Shown here: positions 1-12,156 of the stretch, piece by piece
Position numbering within the stretch: position 1 is the first letter of the stretch
How the letters are laid out: every line of letters begins with the position of its first letter
Source of the DNA: Otis tarda
Taxonomy: Eukaryota > Chordata > Aves > Otidiformes > Otididae
Reading direction: 5' to 3'
DNA length: 64,000 nucleotides
NCBI GenBank assembly: GCA_026413225.1
Contig: CM048553.1
Location: 142,980,690 to 143,044,689 of the forward strand
Notes under the pieces: model-generated
Database searches by the model: none
The model's input: the letters and a program-made list of their open reading frames with translations, nothing else
What the model was told of the DNA's origin: nothing
Position numbers and translations under genes: made by a program

Positions 1-3000
1 GTTATCATGCTAATGGCACAACCCAGCTCCTGCTGCTGTTGGCTCAAGGCTTTGGGAGACCAGTGTTAAACCTTTTGCATTGTGAGGAAGGGTGGCTGTC
101 ACAATGTCTGAAGGTGGTGTGAATAGATAGCAACATGGCACCTAAGTGGGTACATTGAAATGTGTAGACAAAAATATATTTTTAGAAAAAGATTACTTTA
201 AGAGAATTGCAGTATTCTTCAGGAAGAGCTTTTTCAAAAGAGTAAATATCAGTAGTTTCTTTTTGATCTGATATTTTAAGTTAAGACTTTTTTTACTTTT
301 TAAATTTGGGGATTTATGTGTCTTGCAGATAGTGCAATGAATAGGTTTTTTCCTTCACTTTTTAAAATTTTGATTTTTCATTTTGTAGCTTTAAAAAATT
401 TTGAAACTTTGGAAGAGTTAATAGAAAAAACAACTCTTTGTAGAGTTGGAGTTGTTTTGAAAAATTAGAATGGATTTTCTAATTTTGGACCTTTAGCAAA
501 GGTGAAGTAATAGGGAAAAACTGAATTTTAAAAATCTTCTCAGGTTCCAGGAAATATTTTAGTTTGAACACTAGCAAATGGACAAGCTTCAGTATTTTGT
601 TTTTCCATGTTTTTAATCAGCTCTTTTTTTGACAGAGCAGTTGATGGAACACTCATTCATTCCAAATAGCTAAGTAGGATGGAAATGGAAGGAAATACTC
701 AATTCCAAATGTAATTGGGAGTGTGCTCTTTATGGTGAGTGCCTAGACAGGAGAATAACTGTAGATGGGGATAAGATACTGTTCTTTGTAGAAACAGAGG
801 ATCAGTTGACATTCTGAGCAATGGTGGCTGAATTCGGATATGTGGTGAATCTGAGGGAATGGATGATAGGCAAGATTTTGGAAATGTATTCTGCATTTTC
901 TGTACTTTTGGACAATACCATGTAGTCCTGATGGGCCGTTGTTAGGGCAGCTGTGTTTAATCATCTGTGAAATACAAGACTTATGGGTAGAAGGAGATAC
1001 CTACTGTTCAGGTGGAGGGCTGAACTATTTGAATAAATACTTGGATATATGCATCCTTATTAAGACAGTGCTACAGATCCTTCAAGAGTTTTTATGTTAA
1101 TAGTGTTTTGGAATGTATTTCTTTATGCTCAGTAAGGTTTTAGTGGCGTGATGGCTCTCTGTTCTTCAGGGATGTCTTTCTCTGTCTATTCAGTCTTCCA
1201 TGTCTTCCTCTGTAATGGCATTGGTCTGTGTAACTGTTTTCTTCTGTTGAGGTTACAGTGACACTCCAGAGCTGGCTGATAGGATTTCCCATGAAGCAAA
1301 CCATCTCACATAGCTAGAAATTCTTATTTTCATTAATAATTATTCTGCCCAAATACATATTTAATTGAACAATTTATGTGCAGCTATAGTAAACTATTGT
1401 GTGTTCTAATTTACTAAGGTGTATAAATAATTTATCTGTATTCTGTGCAGTTTATTTTATGGCATTTTGGATCCACATTGTTCTTTCAGGGGAGTATCTG
1501 GCTGTTATTGCAATTATTGTTTTATTATTATTTGCTTTGTCTGTTTTTTGTGGTTCTTCACTGATTTGTTTTTCCTTTAATATAATTTTGAAAAAGTCAA
1601 TATTCTTTGTATGTTGGTGCTCTTCACTTCATTACTGCATTCTGGCTACTTTTTCAATACTACATGAAAAGTATAACTGGGAATGCTTTTGCAATAGTTA
1701 AGTTTAGAGATTGATAAGATGGCTAGAAGACCATGTAAATGGTTACAGGTATAAAATTACAATATTTCCTTTTTGTACTGGTTGAATTTCTAACAGAAAA
1801 GGAGTGTAATTTATAAAATTAATCTATTTCCTTGTACAGCTGAACCACATAAGCACTTCAGTAGATTTTCTATACATATTCAGTTTATAAAGCAATAAAA
1901 ATATAGGTATATTAATTACAGTTGTAATATCTGTAGCATATTAGAAGGCAGATATTGTACATTGTGAAGGACATGATATGTCAGCATGTTGGGAATATGA
2001 GGTCAGGTATGAGACATGCTCCCCTTCCCCCTTTCAACTTTTCCTTTTCTCTTTATTTTCTCCCTGTTCTACCTCTACACAAGTAAATTGCTGTTGCTCT
2101 AACATTACAGCCTAGAAAGTTTTAGGTAATGCACACAATGTGCTTATTGCCCTCCATTTTCCAAGGCAGAATATGGCACGTGAGGGTCCATGGTGCATGG
2201 TGGTAGATATTCTATCCCTCTTAGGATTGTGATATTCCGGAATATTTGTGTTTCTTTTGCAATACAGAGCAGAAGCAAGCTGAAGACCTGTTTTGTTGTA
2301 TGTGAGTAGGTCACATTCTGGCACCCATACACTGGGCTGTGCAGTACTGCCTGTGCAGAGTAGGGGTCCGTGTAAGCTGCTGCACCTCACAGAGCACAGG
2401 AGCACATCAGACAAAACTGGTGATCCAGACTGTCAAATTTTATATATTCTCTTGCTTTGGTGTGAGAACAGATGACTTCACACATTTTATGGAACAGATT
2501 TCTCCAGCATCTGTGCATGCCAAGTAAGCAAGGAGGGTGGCAGAAGCATCATCACACTGCCTATCTCCATACTTTTGGTACATTTCTTACGGAAGTGAAA
2601 ATTGAGTAGCAGCTTCTTTCCATCACTTTGAAATAGATCATTAATCTTAGGAAAACCAAGCAGAGAGATAAAGATCATTCAAATCTGTCAGATTGCTGTG
2701 GTGGTTGTGACCTACTCCCATGCTCCTGTCCCCCCGCTGGCCCTCTTAGATGTCAACATGCCCTCTTGTTTCTGTCCATTCCCCGAACTCAGTACCCATT
2801 CTGTGCCACTCCATTAGCTGTTGTCCTAAGCCGAAGATGGAGAGTGGTTGGTTGGAGTCTATAGCTATTCCAGGAACTTAGGAGTGTTGCCTATACTGAT
2901 GTAGTCTTGATGTAGCCACTGGAAGCCACAAGGCTGTATGTGGTCACAAAAATAAGAGTTATAAATGCATCTATGTGTGCAATGCAACTACTAAGTTTGC

Positions 3001-3698
3001 TAGATGCTCTAGATCCCATTTCATGCAAGGGTTTTCTGTATATACCATATGTCATTTCTGTCATGATTACTAGAGAGCTGAAATACATCGATTGTACCTT
3101 CCCCTCCCTAATGCTAATACCAGATAGCCCTAACTTTCTTTTAATAATTTTAAAAGTATTTAGGAGGGCTTTTAATAGAAATGCCTCTTAAAGTTGCAAT
3201 TTGCTTTATTTGCTTTACTCTAGAAAGCAACCAAAGCTGTCACTGCGTGAACTGTACTTGTTTCTGTCTCTGAATATGCATCTACAATCTTCCTGAAAGA
3301 GATGATCAAGCTGAACTTATGTTTCCTACCCTGCTTTTAAATCACACTTTGCTGACCTGCTCCTTTTGTTAATGTTATTTCTAAATCTATTGTGAATGTT
3401 ATCTGTAGACCTGTAAAGCGAAATCCTTGCTCCTGGGGAATCAGTGGCAAAATTCCTGCTGACTTCCCTAAGGCCAGAATTTCTTTCACAGGGTTTTGAT
3501 GTGATTTGGTAACAGATTTTTGGATTTAATTTATGCATTGCATTAAAATACTTTGTGTTAGATAAATATGTCATTGGTGTAAAGCTGTGTTTAAAGTAAT
3601 AGTTGTGTGTCTTTGTTTTTACTTTTGGTCTTTTAGTTTCCAGCGTGTTGTCCTTTTTGGTTTTGTTTTATTGCTTTTTCTTTAATTTTGCTTACCAG
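1..3698 (+). other. RIMS2: RIMS2 intron (3' part), upstream of first visible exon
   Basis: AT-rich sequence with no exon, RNA gene or recognisable transposon that I can support. Open frames here (for example 1399-1701 plus strand and 2112-2414 minus strand) lack splice context, codon bias or recognisable domains and are treated as chance. The 3' end carries a T-rich tract (about 3635-3690) that leads into the acceptor CCAG at 3695-3698. The preceding RIMS2 exons, which encode the zinc finger and PDZ regions, must lie outside the window. Confidence 0.7.
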
Positions 3699-3746
3699 AG
3701 CCAAAGCCTTAGTAGAAGAACAACGCCTTTTGTTCCTAGGGTTCAG
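3699..3746 (+). CDS. RIMS2: RIMS2 exon: PDZ-C2A linker (48 nt)
   Basis: This small exon is bounded by the acceptor ...TTACCAG and the donor CAG|GTAAAG. It encodes 16 residues, SQSLSRRTTPFVPRVQ, in phase 0-0. The protein then runs directly into IKLWYDKVGHQ of the next exon, which is the linker-to-C2A junction I know from RIM2 (RTTPFVPRVQ-IKLW). RIM2 is a presynaptic active-zone scaffold that tethers Rab3-bearing vesicles, Munc13 and calcium channels. This stretch is the basic, Ser/Thr-rich segment just before C2A. RRTT resembles a basophilic kinase site, but that is inference. The acceptor reads CCAGAG; use of the AG two bases later would shift the frame, so 3699 is preferred. Because 48 is a multiple of three, skipping would keep the frame. 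Confidence 0.88.
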
Positions 3747-6383
3747 GTAAAGACTTCGTCTGCCTGACAGAAACTAAAGTTGTGTTTTTTTCTTTTGTTT
3801 GTTATGGAAAATGCATAGTAGGAAAACGTTACATTATAGTCCGTTTTCCCATATTTTTAGTGTGTTGCTTTAAACCATATTAACGAGTTTCATGTCATTT
3901 TGTGAGCAGCTTGTAAGATTCTGCATGAGGGTTAAAATATTAAATTAAAATTTAAAGAGACAACTAGTTTTTGTTTGCTGTTTACCCAATATTAAACCCA
4001 TACAGGTTTCAATAGTGATGATGGCTATGCCTCCCACATACAAAATGTGTGTACTGTTTAAGCAGTAAATAATTTTGTGCTTGAGTCATTATATAAAGAT
4101 GAATGTCTCTTTAAATCATTCATTATCATTACTTAACACATCCTTTTTTGCATTTTCCAAGTAATAGTAGCGCCTTGAGTAGAAGACAGGCAAAAAATTT
4201 GTACCTTGTTTAAAGAAACAAATTCCTTGTGTATGAAACTTGGGTTTTGTATTTTAAAAGTACATCAAAATAACCAAAACTCCATTTAAATAAAAAATTA
4301 TTTTTCCCAATTGTGTACTGAATAGATTTAGCTTTGATATTCTCTTTAGGTACAAGTTGTTTGCCTTTTTTCATTAGGAAACTCCTAAGGTACTCTAGAT
4401 TAACGCAAAAGTAGGTTTTACTAATATGTTACAATGCTTATCTTGCTTTGCTGCATGTTTTTCAATTTTTTATAAATAGAATATGATCTGCTTTGATTAC
4501 AAAATATGGAGATGTTAATCTTTTTTGTGGAAGCTGTATAAATGTTTCTCTTCTTTGATCAGTTGCTCAAGGAAAGATGTAAAGGATGATCTAAATGATC
4601 AGAATGAGATGACTAAATTTCATCTTGAAAAGGAAAAAAGATAACATATATATTTATAAAGGAGTTCTAAATAAGACTGTAGGAAATGGTTTGGTTATGA
4701 GTTGTATTTGATAAAATACTTTTTTTTTACAATATGTTATTTCCTGAAAGTAGTCCTTACAACTGCTGAAATGTAAATTCAAAATAAAAAGTCTAAGACA
4801 AAAACTGAGATTAAAAAGTAACATCTTAATAGTATTGTTTTAGGTTAACATATTATTATGTGCTACTGACATAAACTGGCTTTGTATTAAAAAATTAAAA
4901 CATTCTTTAGCATGATTAAGAAAGTTCATGGTAATGAAATCAGAGGGGTACAAATTCAATGAAAAGTTGTTAAGTAGTTAATAAAGGTAATGTATAAGAC
5001 ATAAGTAGTCCTTTAATAACTTTTAATAATTATTTTCTTTTTAGCTATTTGCAAAATAAATTAAGAAAGGATATGACAATTGATTATTCAATATAAAAAG
5101 GAAACATCTGCCTGAAACCTGCATGTTTCATCAAATACTGTAATGTAGAAGTAATGTAGTAGTTCCTGTAGTAGTTCCTTATTTTAATCGCATAGTATAA
5201 AATAAAGAAATAGACATAAAAATTGCCAGTTCTACTTAGACTAATATCCTCTAATTAAAAAAAAAATACTTTGATAAAACAATTATGGTAGTCATTTAAG
5301 AAAACAAAACAAGTGTAATGCTTGATAGAGAATATCCAGCAAGATGTGAAAGTGTATGAGGCTTACTCTCTCACCTCTAGTTGAGTTATTTTTGATGGTG
5401 TACGTAAGAATTGTCTTTAGCCTGAATTTTGTTGCTGCACAATGTATGTGGAGTCATTGTGGATCTCTCTTAACAGTTTTTTTCAGAGCTCAGTAGCAGT
5501 CAAAGCTAAACATAATGTCTGTGACAAGAGTTCCTGAAGAACTCAAACTTAGACCTTGACAACTTCTTTACAACTAGACTGAAACCAAAAGTCTCCCATC
5601 TGCCCACTTTTATTAGGGATGGCAGATAGTTTTATATGGATTCATTTAAGCCATGTTTATGGTGCAGGCTGCAGAGAAGAACAAATTCTTCAGTGATCTT
5701 TAAACAAGGATGTTAAAAGCAGTCCAGCAGCAGTGCAGAACTCTGGTTACTTTTTGGCACGAGAAGCGAGCTAACGCAGAGCTCTGGGCTGTTGTTTATG
5801 GTTGTCAGGAAGTATCCCTTACATTGTGGGCTCTGGTATAGCTGTGTCTGTAGAATTCCCTGCAAGAATGAGGATCTCCAAACATTTCTGTTTATACCTA
5901 TTTGTTTCATTGCTCTCAACAGCGAATACACATCTTTATTCTTGCTTGTATCTTCTTTACTTCTTAGTCTGAAACTGATCCTGGTGATAAATGTCTGGCA
6001 GAAGTTCCTCTTCTACACTTCTCTCCATGTCATTCCATTCATTTTCTAGCTCTTGTATCACTGAATAATTTAAAACCTATGGTTATTATTTTACTGGGAA
6101 GAAAAACATTCAATTTCCTTTTTTCCTACCATGCACCCTTCTCCTGAATTTTAACTAATTCCACAGTACTTGGAAAACTGCTTATTTATTTCCTGAGCTT
6201 TTAGATTCAGTTTAGAATACTAGCAATTTTCTAACTTACAGGGTGATGCTTAAAATGTCTTTGCATGCAATGATCTGTTCTTAAATTTGTGTTTTCCGTG
6301 CTGTATCTCGTTTACTTGGTGGAGCCTCCTTTAGAGATAGAGTTGCCATGAAACCACTGGGTTTTTTCTAACTTCAAAAAATT

Positions 6384-6428
6384 CAGACATCCTTTTTGCT
6401 TTAATACAGACATCCTTTTTGCTTTAAT
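6384..6428. repeat. 23-bp tandem duplication
   Basis: A 23-bp unit beginning CAGACATCCTTTTTGC occurs at 6384-6406 and again at 6407-6428, essentially perfect. It lies deep in the intron and has no visible coding or splicing role. A recent replication-slippage event is the simplest explanation. Confidence 0.9.
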
Positions 6429-7635
6429 TTGAACATGTATAAAATATACATATGCATGTATTTGGCATTATTCTAATCAGGATGAAACCACTAAAAAATA
6501 AATTTTAAAAGAAATCTAGATTAGGGTAGCCTAAATATCTCCATAATTTTCTGCCCTTCATATCCCAGAATCTCTTCAATTTGATAGCCTCTATTTGTGT
6601 TTTTTCCAGCATATCTGACAGCAACTGAAGCAGACAGCAATAGTAGTTTGGTTTAGCAACTGTCAGTTGGGTTTTGTTAGAGGTATGTTTAACAGCATCC
6701 AAAGCTCATCTCAGCAACGCCGAAGACTTTACTACCGCAAGGCAGTTTCTGCATCTAGATAAGCTTAAGTCCAAATAAAATTATTGCTGTAAGCATTTTT
6801 AAAAATAAACTGAGAATTGGGGCTTTCTTTTTGCAACAACAGATCCTGCTGGTGTATCTCGTTTCAGAATAATGCAAGAAAGAAAGAAAAGTAGCATCTT
6901 AGTTTCAAAACATTACACTAACAAACAGCTATATAGGTTACATGAAAATTTTATAATGAACAACAGAAGTACAAAAATGCTTGGCCAGACGTCTCTCAAA
7001 CCCAGTGATGTATGAGTAGGCTGTGGGGGTAGTAATCAAGCTGTGAGGCAGGCAGTCTTTCCCAGTGGCACAAGTTTTATCTCTTTTCCATGAGATCTGT
7101 GAAGCAACCCTTATATGACAAGTAAAGAAATAATGTCTAGCATTCAATTAAAAACTTCAAATATTCTCTGTTTTTTAATCTAAAGTTATCACTTAAGATA
7201 TGGTGTACCTGTATGTGCTGTACACAAAACCACATTAGAATTGCATAGTTAAGCGAACAGTCAAGCACTCATGAGGTAGGAATATAGGAAGTGGCAATAA
7301 TAATAGTAGTATCTAGATTTTCTTAACTGATTTCTCTTATGCATATGTATTAGAGTGTAGGTCCTAATTAAATGATTACTTCTTTTCTAGGACTCTGACC
7401 TCAGTTAGTGCTCTGAATAAAATTTCTAGTTAAGATGAGATCTAAAATGAAAAAGGATGAAATCTAGTAAACAGAATTTATATGCTTAATTTATATAAGT
7501 CTGAGGTGCCTTGAGGAGGTGCTTAGACTTGTACAGCTGAAGGAAAGAACTAAGTACCTTAGTGTCTGCAGTAAGTGATTCAGCCAAAAAAAGGACACCT
7601 ATCCCCATCAACTCTATTTGAAACTTAGGCTACTC

Positions 7636-7682
7636 CAGAGGGTGACTCGATCCTTCAGAGGGTGACTTGATTCTTCAGAGGG
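7636..7682. repeat. Imperfect 20-bp tandem repeat
   Basis: CAGAGGGTGACTCGATCCTT is followed by CAGAGGGTGACTTGATTCTT and then a third partial CAGAGGG. The period is 20 bp with two C/T differences between the full units. Confidence 0.85.
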
Positions 7683-10600
7683 AGTTTTCTTCTGAGGCTA
7701 CACAGGACTAAACAGGAATATTGGATACCTGCACCCTCACTTCTTAGAATGTGACACCAGCAGTCATCTTTTATAGACTGTTCTATGTGTAAGAGGCTCA
7801 TTGCAGAAACAGGACATCTGTAGCTAAAACCCTATTTAGACTGAAGAGAATGAACCTGTCTCAGAAAAGTGCATTTATTATCAAGCTATTGCACATCCCT
7901 TTCTTCTCCGGCGTATGAAGTCTCATCTGAAACTGAGATACTGTGTGGCTGGGAATATAAATGTGTAGTCATAGGAAAGAAAGCTTAATTTTACTGTAGC
8001 AGATTCCAGACCTGCTACCCAGAATGTGTATTGATCTTGTATTAGACTGCTATTGGTTAAAAAATGAAAAGATTCTACAAACCTGAGACCAGATCCTCAT
8101 CTCTGTTCCCCCGATGACTACCTTCATCACCTGACTGCAGAAGAATTCTTGTTTCTTGCGCTCTGCATAGCAAACCTGGAAGTTCTTTTTTCTTGCACTC
8201 CTATCTGGAAGCCTGTCTCAAGGAGCAACAAATGCACCGCTCTGTGGATGACAGACCATCTCACAATTTCAGGATGCATTGAATTTAGACGCCTGTTTGC
8301 CTGAATGTAGGTTGCGATTGAAATTTAGTCAAGAATTAGATGCACATCTGCCTAGGGACGGAGCCTAGGGAAGGAGAGTATATGAGTGTATGTGTGGCAA
8401 ATAAGTTTCCAGGACTTCAGCACCAAGTGGAAAGATCTTTAGAAAGCAATCAGGTTGGATCACTTTCTAAGTGACTTTTAGGTGCCTACATCCTAAATTA
8501 TCTAGGTAGACAATGTCCTATTCAATAAGTTTTTTACAGATGTTAGCATCCATATTAGCATCAGCCAGCATGGTTTTCCTATAGTGTATTTTATGTGTTG
8601 TAAGTTTGCCTTTTCCTTCATTTAGATCAGGATTGCTTCATCACAGTTTCTTAGGCTTTCTAAGCTTTTGAAAGTGCTATTCCTACATGTGTAAAAAACT
8701 GCTGAATGGAGGGTTTGTAGATTCTACTTTGTTATGGAGCTGCTTAAATCTTTTAGTGCTGAGCATTGCATCTGTACATTTTTGTGGGCCTTTCACCCTA
8801 TGGCTTGAATAATTCAATGTTCTTCACTTTTTGGTGTTAGGAATCTTTTCTACATGCAACTCAACAAAGCTATAAAAGAAAAAAATAATTTCCTCATCAA
8901 CTTTTCTGTTATACATGTACTATCCCATGTTTATTTCACAACATAAAATATATTTAATATTCTATGAGGTGTGGTAGGATAGTCCTGCATGTATTGTTTA
9001 AGAACTGAGAAACTATGATCAGAGTCTGAGTCAGTCAGATCCTGTCCAGGCATAATACACACCTCAGACTTTAATTCCAACACTTAGCACTACAAATCAG
9101 GCTCCAGGGTCTCATGTCAGTCTTCTAGACAATGAAGAACACACAATTTGTAAATGCCTTTTGCAATGCTTTAAGTGATCCACACCTCAATAAACAAAAG
9201 CTCTGGGAAAAAGGAAGGAATGGAATCCAGTCCTCTTGGTCTGCACCTGTCTGTCTTAAATGGCTGTCCTTTCTCTTGTGAACAGAAAAAACAAGGTTCT
9301 CATAGGAAAATACCATACCATCCAAATATTGTAATAATACTTATGCACAGGAGAGTCAGAATTAGACCAGTCCTATTCCCAAACTCATTTTCCATGTTCA
9401 GTATGCTAGTCTAACTCCTTGTTTCTCATTTTCCTTTCCAATTTCCTGCCTTGACTTCTTGTCAGATTTTCTCTGTGCAACATACTTTGCACCAGTTACA
9501 GAATGGCTGGTTCTTTTGTCACCTCATTACATTTCTCTCCTTCTGTCTAGTGTTGCCCCTCATCTATGGTTCCCGACATTAGTGGCTCCGTTCTTCCTGT
9601 GTTTCACCAATAAGCATCTTGTATCCTTTTGCTTTCCTAGTAATTTTAAAGCAGTTTCTGATTTGTCCCGTCTTCCTTCTTCTAACCTCATGAGAATGCA
9701 ATCCTGTTCTCCACTCCATGGAGTTCTTTGTCCATTCTCTCACCCCCAGTTTCTTCCCCTCTCTTTACATCCAAGTCAAATGACTTCTTGGGCTACAAGT
9801 GCCTGTGCTGGGTATTGTAGCACTAGCAATGTGAACACAGGAGAGAGAAAGCCTTCTGGTCATAATTCTGCCTCCTGACCTTTCCTACAACAAGACAAAT
9901 TACAGGGAAAATATTCCCATTATGTACAAATGTTTCCAAAATTTTTCCAGAGCATTAAGAGAAAAGTAGAAGTTACAAGTCAATACAAATTTTGAGTTCT
10001 TGTTCCAATACACAAATGTTAGAGAATCTGAAAGAAAGGGTGTCAGATGATTTAACTTTATGCTTAGAGTAATTCTCCAAACATTTTGGCTGAAGTTTTC
10101 CTGCAAAAATCTAGTCTGAAATAAATATAATGAAGAAATATTTAGCCTGATTATGAACAAATAATTCTGGTTATACTTTAGGCACCCATGTTTGGATTAT
10201 CTCACCTTCACTCAGTCACAGTTTGTGTTAGTGTCTGGATCCCGAATATATTGCATTCTGCTTAAGCAAGGACAATTTTTTCCAAAAAAAAACAGCTGAA
10301 GAAGATTGTTTTCAGTGCTGTTCCCCTCAGGGTGTGAGACTAGCCAAGTCTGTCCTTTGCTCAAGGACTCCCAAGGAAGTGGATGGAAACATTTAGTGTC
10401 AGAGAACATTTAAGTTGACTTGCACGTCAGAGGTCATTAAAGCTTTCTGTTGGATTCATACAGTTGGTGCAAAGCTTTCTACTTGTGATCTCTAGCTGGA
10501 TGAAGATACCTATACTCTAGGTAACTCTAAGTTTAGAAAAAATATTCACAAACTCCCTTGCTTTGCAGGAATGTAGCAACAGCATCTAAACCTCTTTTGA

Positions 10601-12025
10601 ATCTAATTAAGGATAATTTCTCTCACACAGTTTTCTGCTTTAGTAGCCATAGAGTCCTTTAACTGTTGGTGCCAGAAACCTATAAAGTCAGTAGCAGGGC
10701 CAGTGGCCTGATAATAAAGGACAGGTATCTGTCCCTTTTTAATATCCATTCAAAGACTGCTGGTTGGTGGCTACAGGAGTTGCAAGGTCTGAAGTAGTGG
10801 AGAAGGAAGAAGTACACGGCCACCATTGACTGAGTTGGTGTGTCCTAGTATAATCTCACTTACTGAAGTATTAGGAATGGCAGAAAGCTAAATCAGCCTC
10901 TTGTTGATCAGTCAAAAGTCTTGAGAATTGCATCAAGACCTTTCTTTAAGTGACTGAAATGCTGAAGATGGGGTGCTATGACAGCAGATGGAGACCGTGT
11001 CTCTGAAATGATGTGAGATGAGCGCCACAGAAAGTGCACCTTTTGTTTGCCTTAGCTAGTGTATATTCATGCCTAAAGGTGCACTGTTGGTTAGGTGTTG
11101 AGTTGGGCATTATCCTCTTTGATTCCTCTAAATTCAGGCAGGGTCAGTGTTTCCTTTAAATGTAATAGTTTGTCCTCTGTCTCAGGCAAACTCCCCATGA
11201 AAAGAGCCTCCTCTGTCAGCTGCAGTTATACCACCATGCAATAACTCCCTGGCTATTTGGAAAGCTTTGTTTTGTCCTAACTGCACCATTTCCCCCTTCT
11301 ACAGTGAGTGCTCTAAAGCAGGTGTATCCTCTCCTTGAATAGGTTATATGCAGCTGTAGTATTCAAACTGAAATAGCTAAATAGCAGCTTCTAATGACTG
11401 TGGTAAAAAAGGACAGCAGACCAAGTCTAAGACTGATTAATAATAATTTCTGCAGATGAGTAATAGTAGTTTTTGCCTTGTTGTTGCTGAGTTGGACTGT
11501 GAAGAGGGTTGGACTACTGAGCTGCTCTCTCTTACAATTTCTGGAGGGCTTATATGATTTCAGCATGAATCTCTGCATCTTGAAAACCCTTTAGAGGTTT
11601 GAAATGTTTATGGTCTTATCCCATAGTCTTTCCAGCACAACAGGACATGAAAAATTCATTCATTCATTCTACATAAACTCCTTAGAAATGTATATATATG
11701 AATACCATATATCAGTAATGCAAGTAATACAATATCACTGCCAAGAGAGAATAATCCTAACCAGAACACCATGTGAAAAACAATTAATGTGAAATAATGT
11801 ACTTATTGTACTAGGTTTTTAAAAAAGAGTAACTCCTGGTACATACTGCAGCTATTATAGTATTAATTTATTTTTATGCTTTATTATAAATGCAAAGTAG
11901 AACATTATATTTTCTGTATATATTTTCTAATATAAATAGAAGTTTATGAGCAAAATTAATTTTAAGAATTAATATGCTACTTTCTTGTAGAAATAAGTTT
12001 ACTAATTAATATTTTCTCATTACAG

Positions 12026-12156
12026 ATAAAACTGTGGTATGACAAGGTTGGTCATCAGTTAATAGTGACAATATTGGGAGCAAAGGATCTTCCTTCAAGG
12101 GAAGATGGGAGGCCAAGGAATCCTTATGTTAAAATTTACTTTCTTCCAGACAGAAG
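12026..12156 (+). CDS. RIMS2: RIMS2 exon: C2A domain, N-terminal strands and calcium loop 1
   Basis: This exon follows TTACAG and ends GACAGAAG|GTAGGG (131 nt, phase 0 in, 2 out). It reads IKLWYDKVGHQLIVTILGAK..., then DLPSREDGRPRNPYVK and IYFLPDR. This is the first half of a C2 beta-sandwich: the opening strands, the first top loop and the PYVK strand. GAKDLPSREDGRP matches RIM2; as I recall it, RIM1 has a divergent motif here (LQATDLPPRVDGRP). In loop 1 the position that binds calcium in synaptotagmin (SDPYVK) is Asn (RNPYVK), and the earlier loop-1 Asp position is Glu. This fits the known view that RIM C2A does not bind calcium. The Ser codon AG|T is split over the next intron. Confidence 0.97.

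Larger units (their letters stand above)
3747..12025 (+). other. RIMS2: RIMS2 intron, phase 0
   Basis: An 8.3-kb AT-rich intron between the linker exon and the first C2A exon. I see no coding exon with a matching phase, no RNA gene and no clear transposon. It holds a 23-bp tandem duplication (6384-6428) and a 20-bp imperfect repeat (7636-7682). The 139-codon open frame at 9459-9878 is low-complexity, pyrimidine-rich and has no recognisable domain, so it is not called as a gene. The acceptor is TTTTCTCATTACAG at 12012-12025. Confidence 0.75.

Noticed and set aside
9459-9878. 139-codon plus-strand open frame
   Set aside because: Pyrimidine-rich intron sequence with no domain, no splice-site context in the gene's phase and no repeat identity; length is within chance for a 64-kb window.
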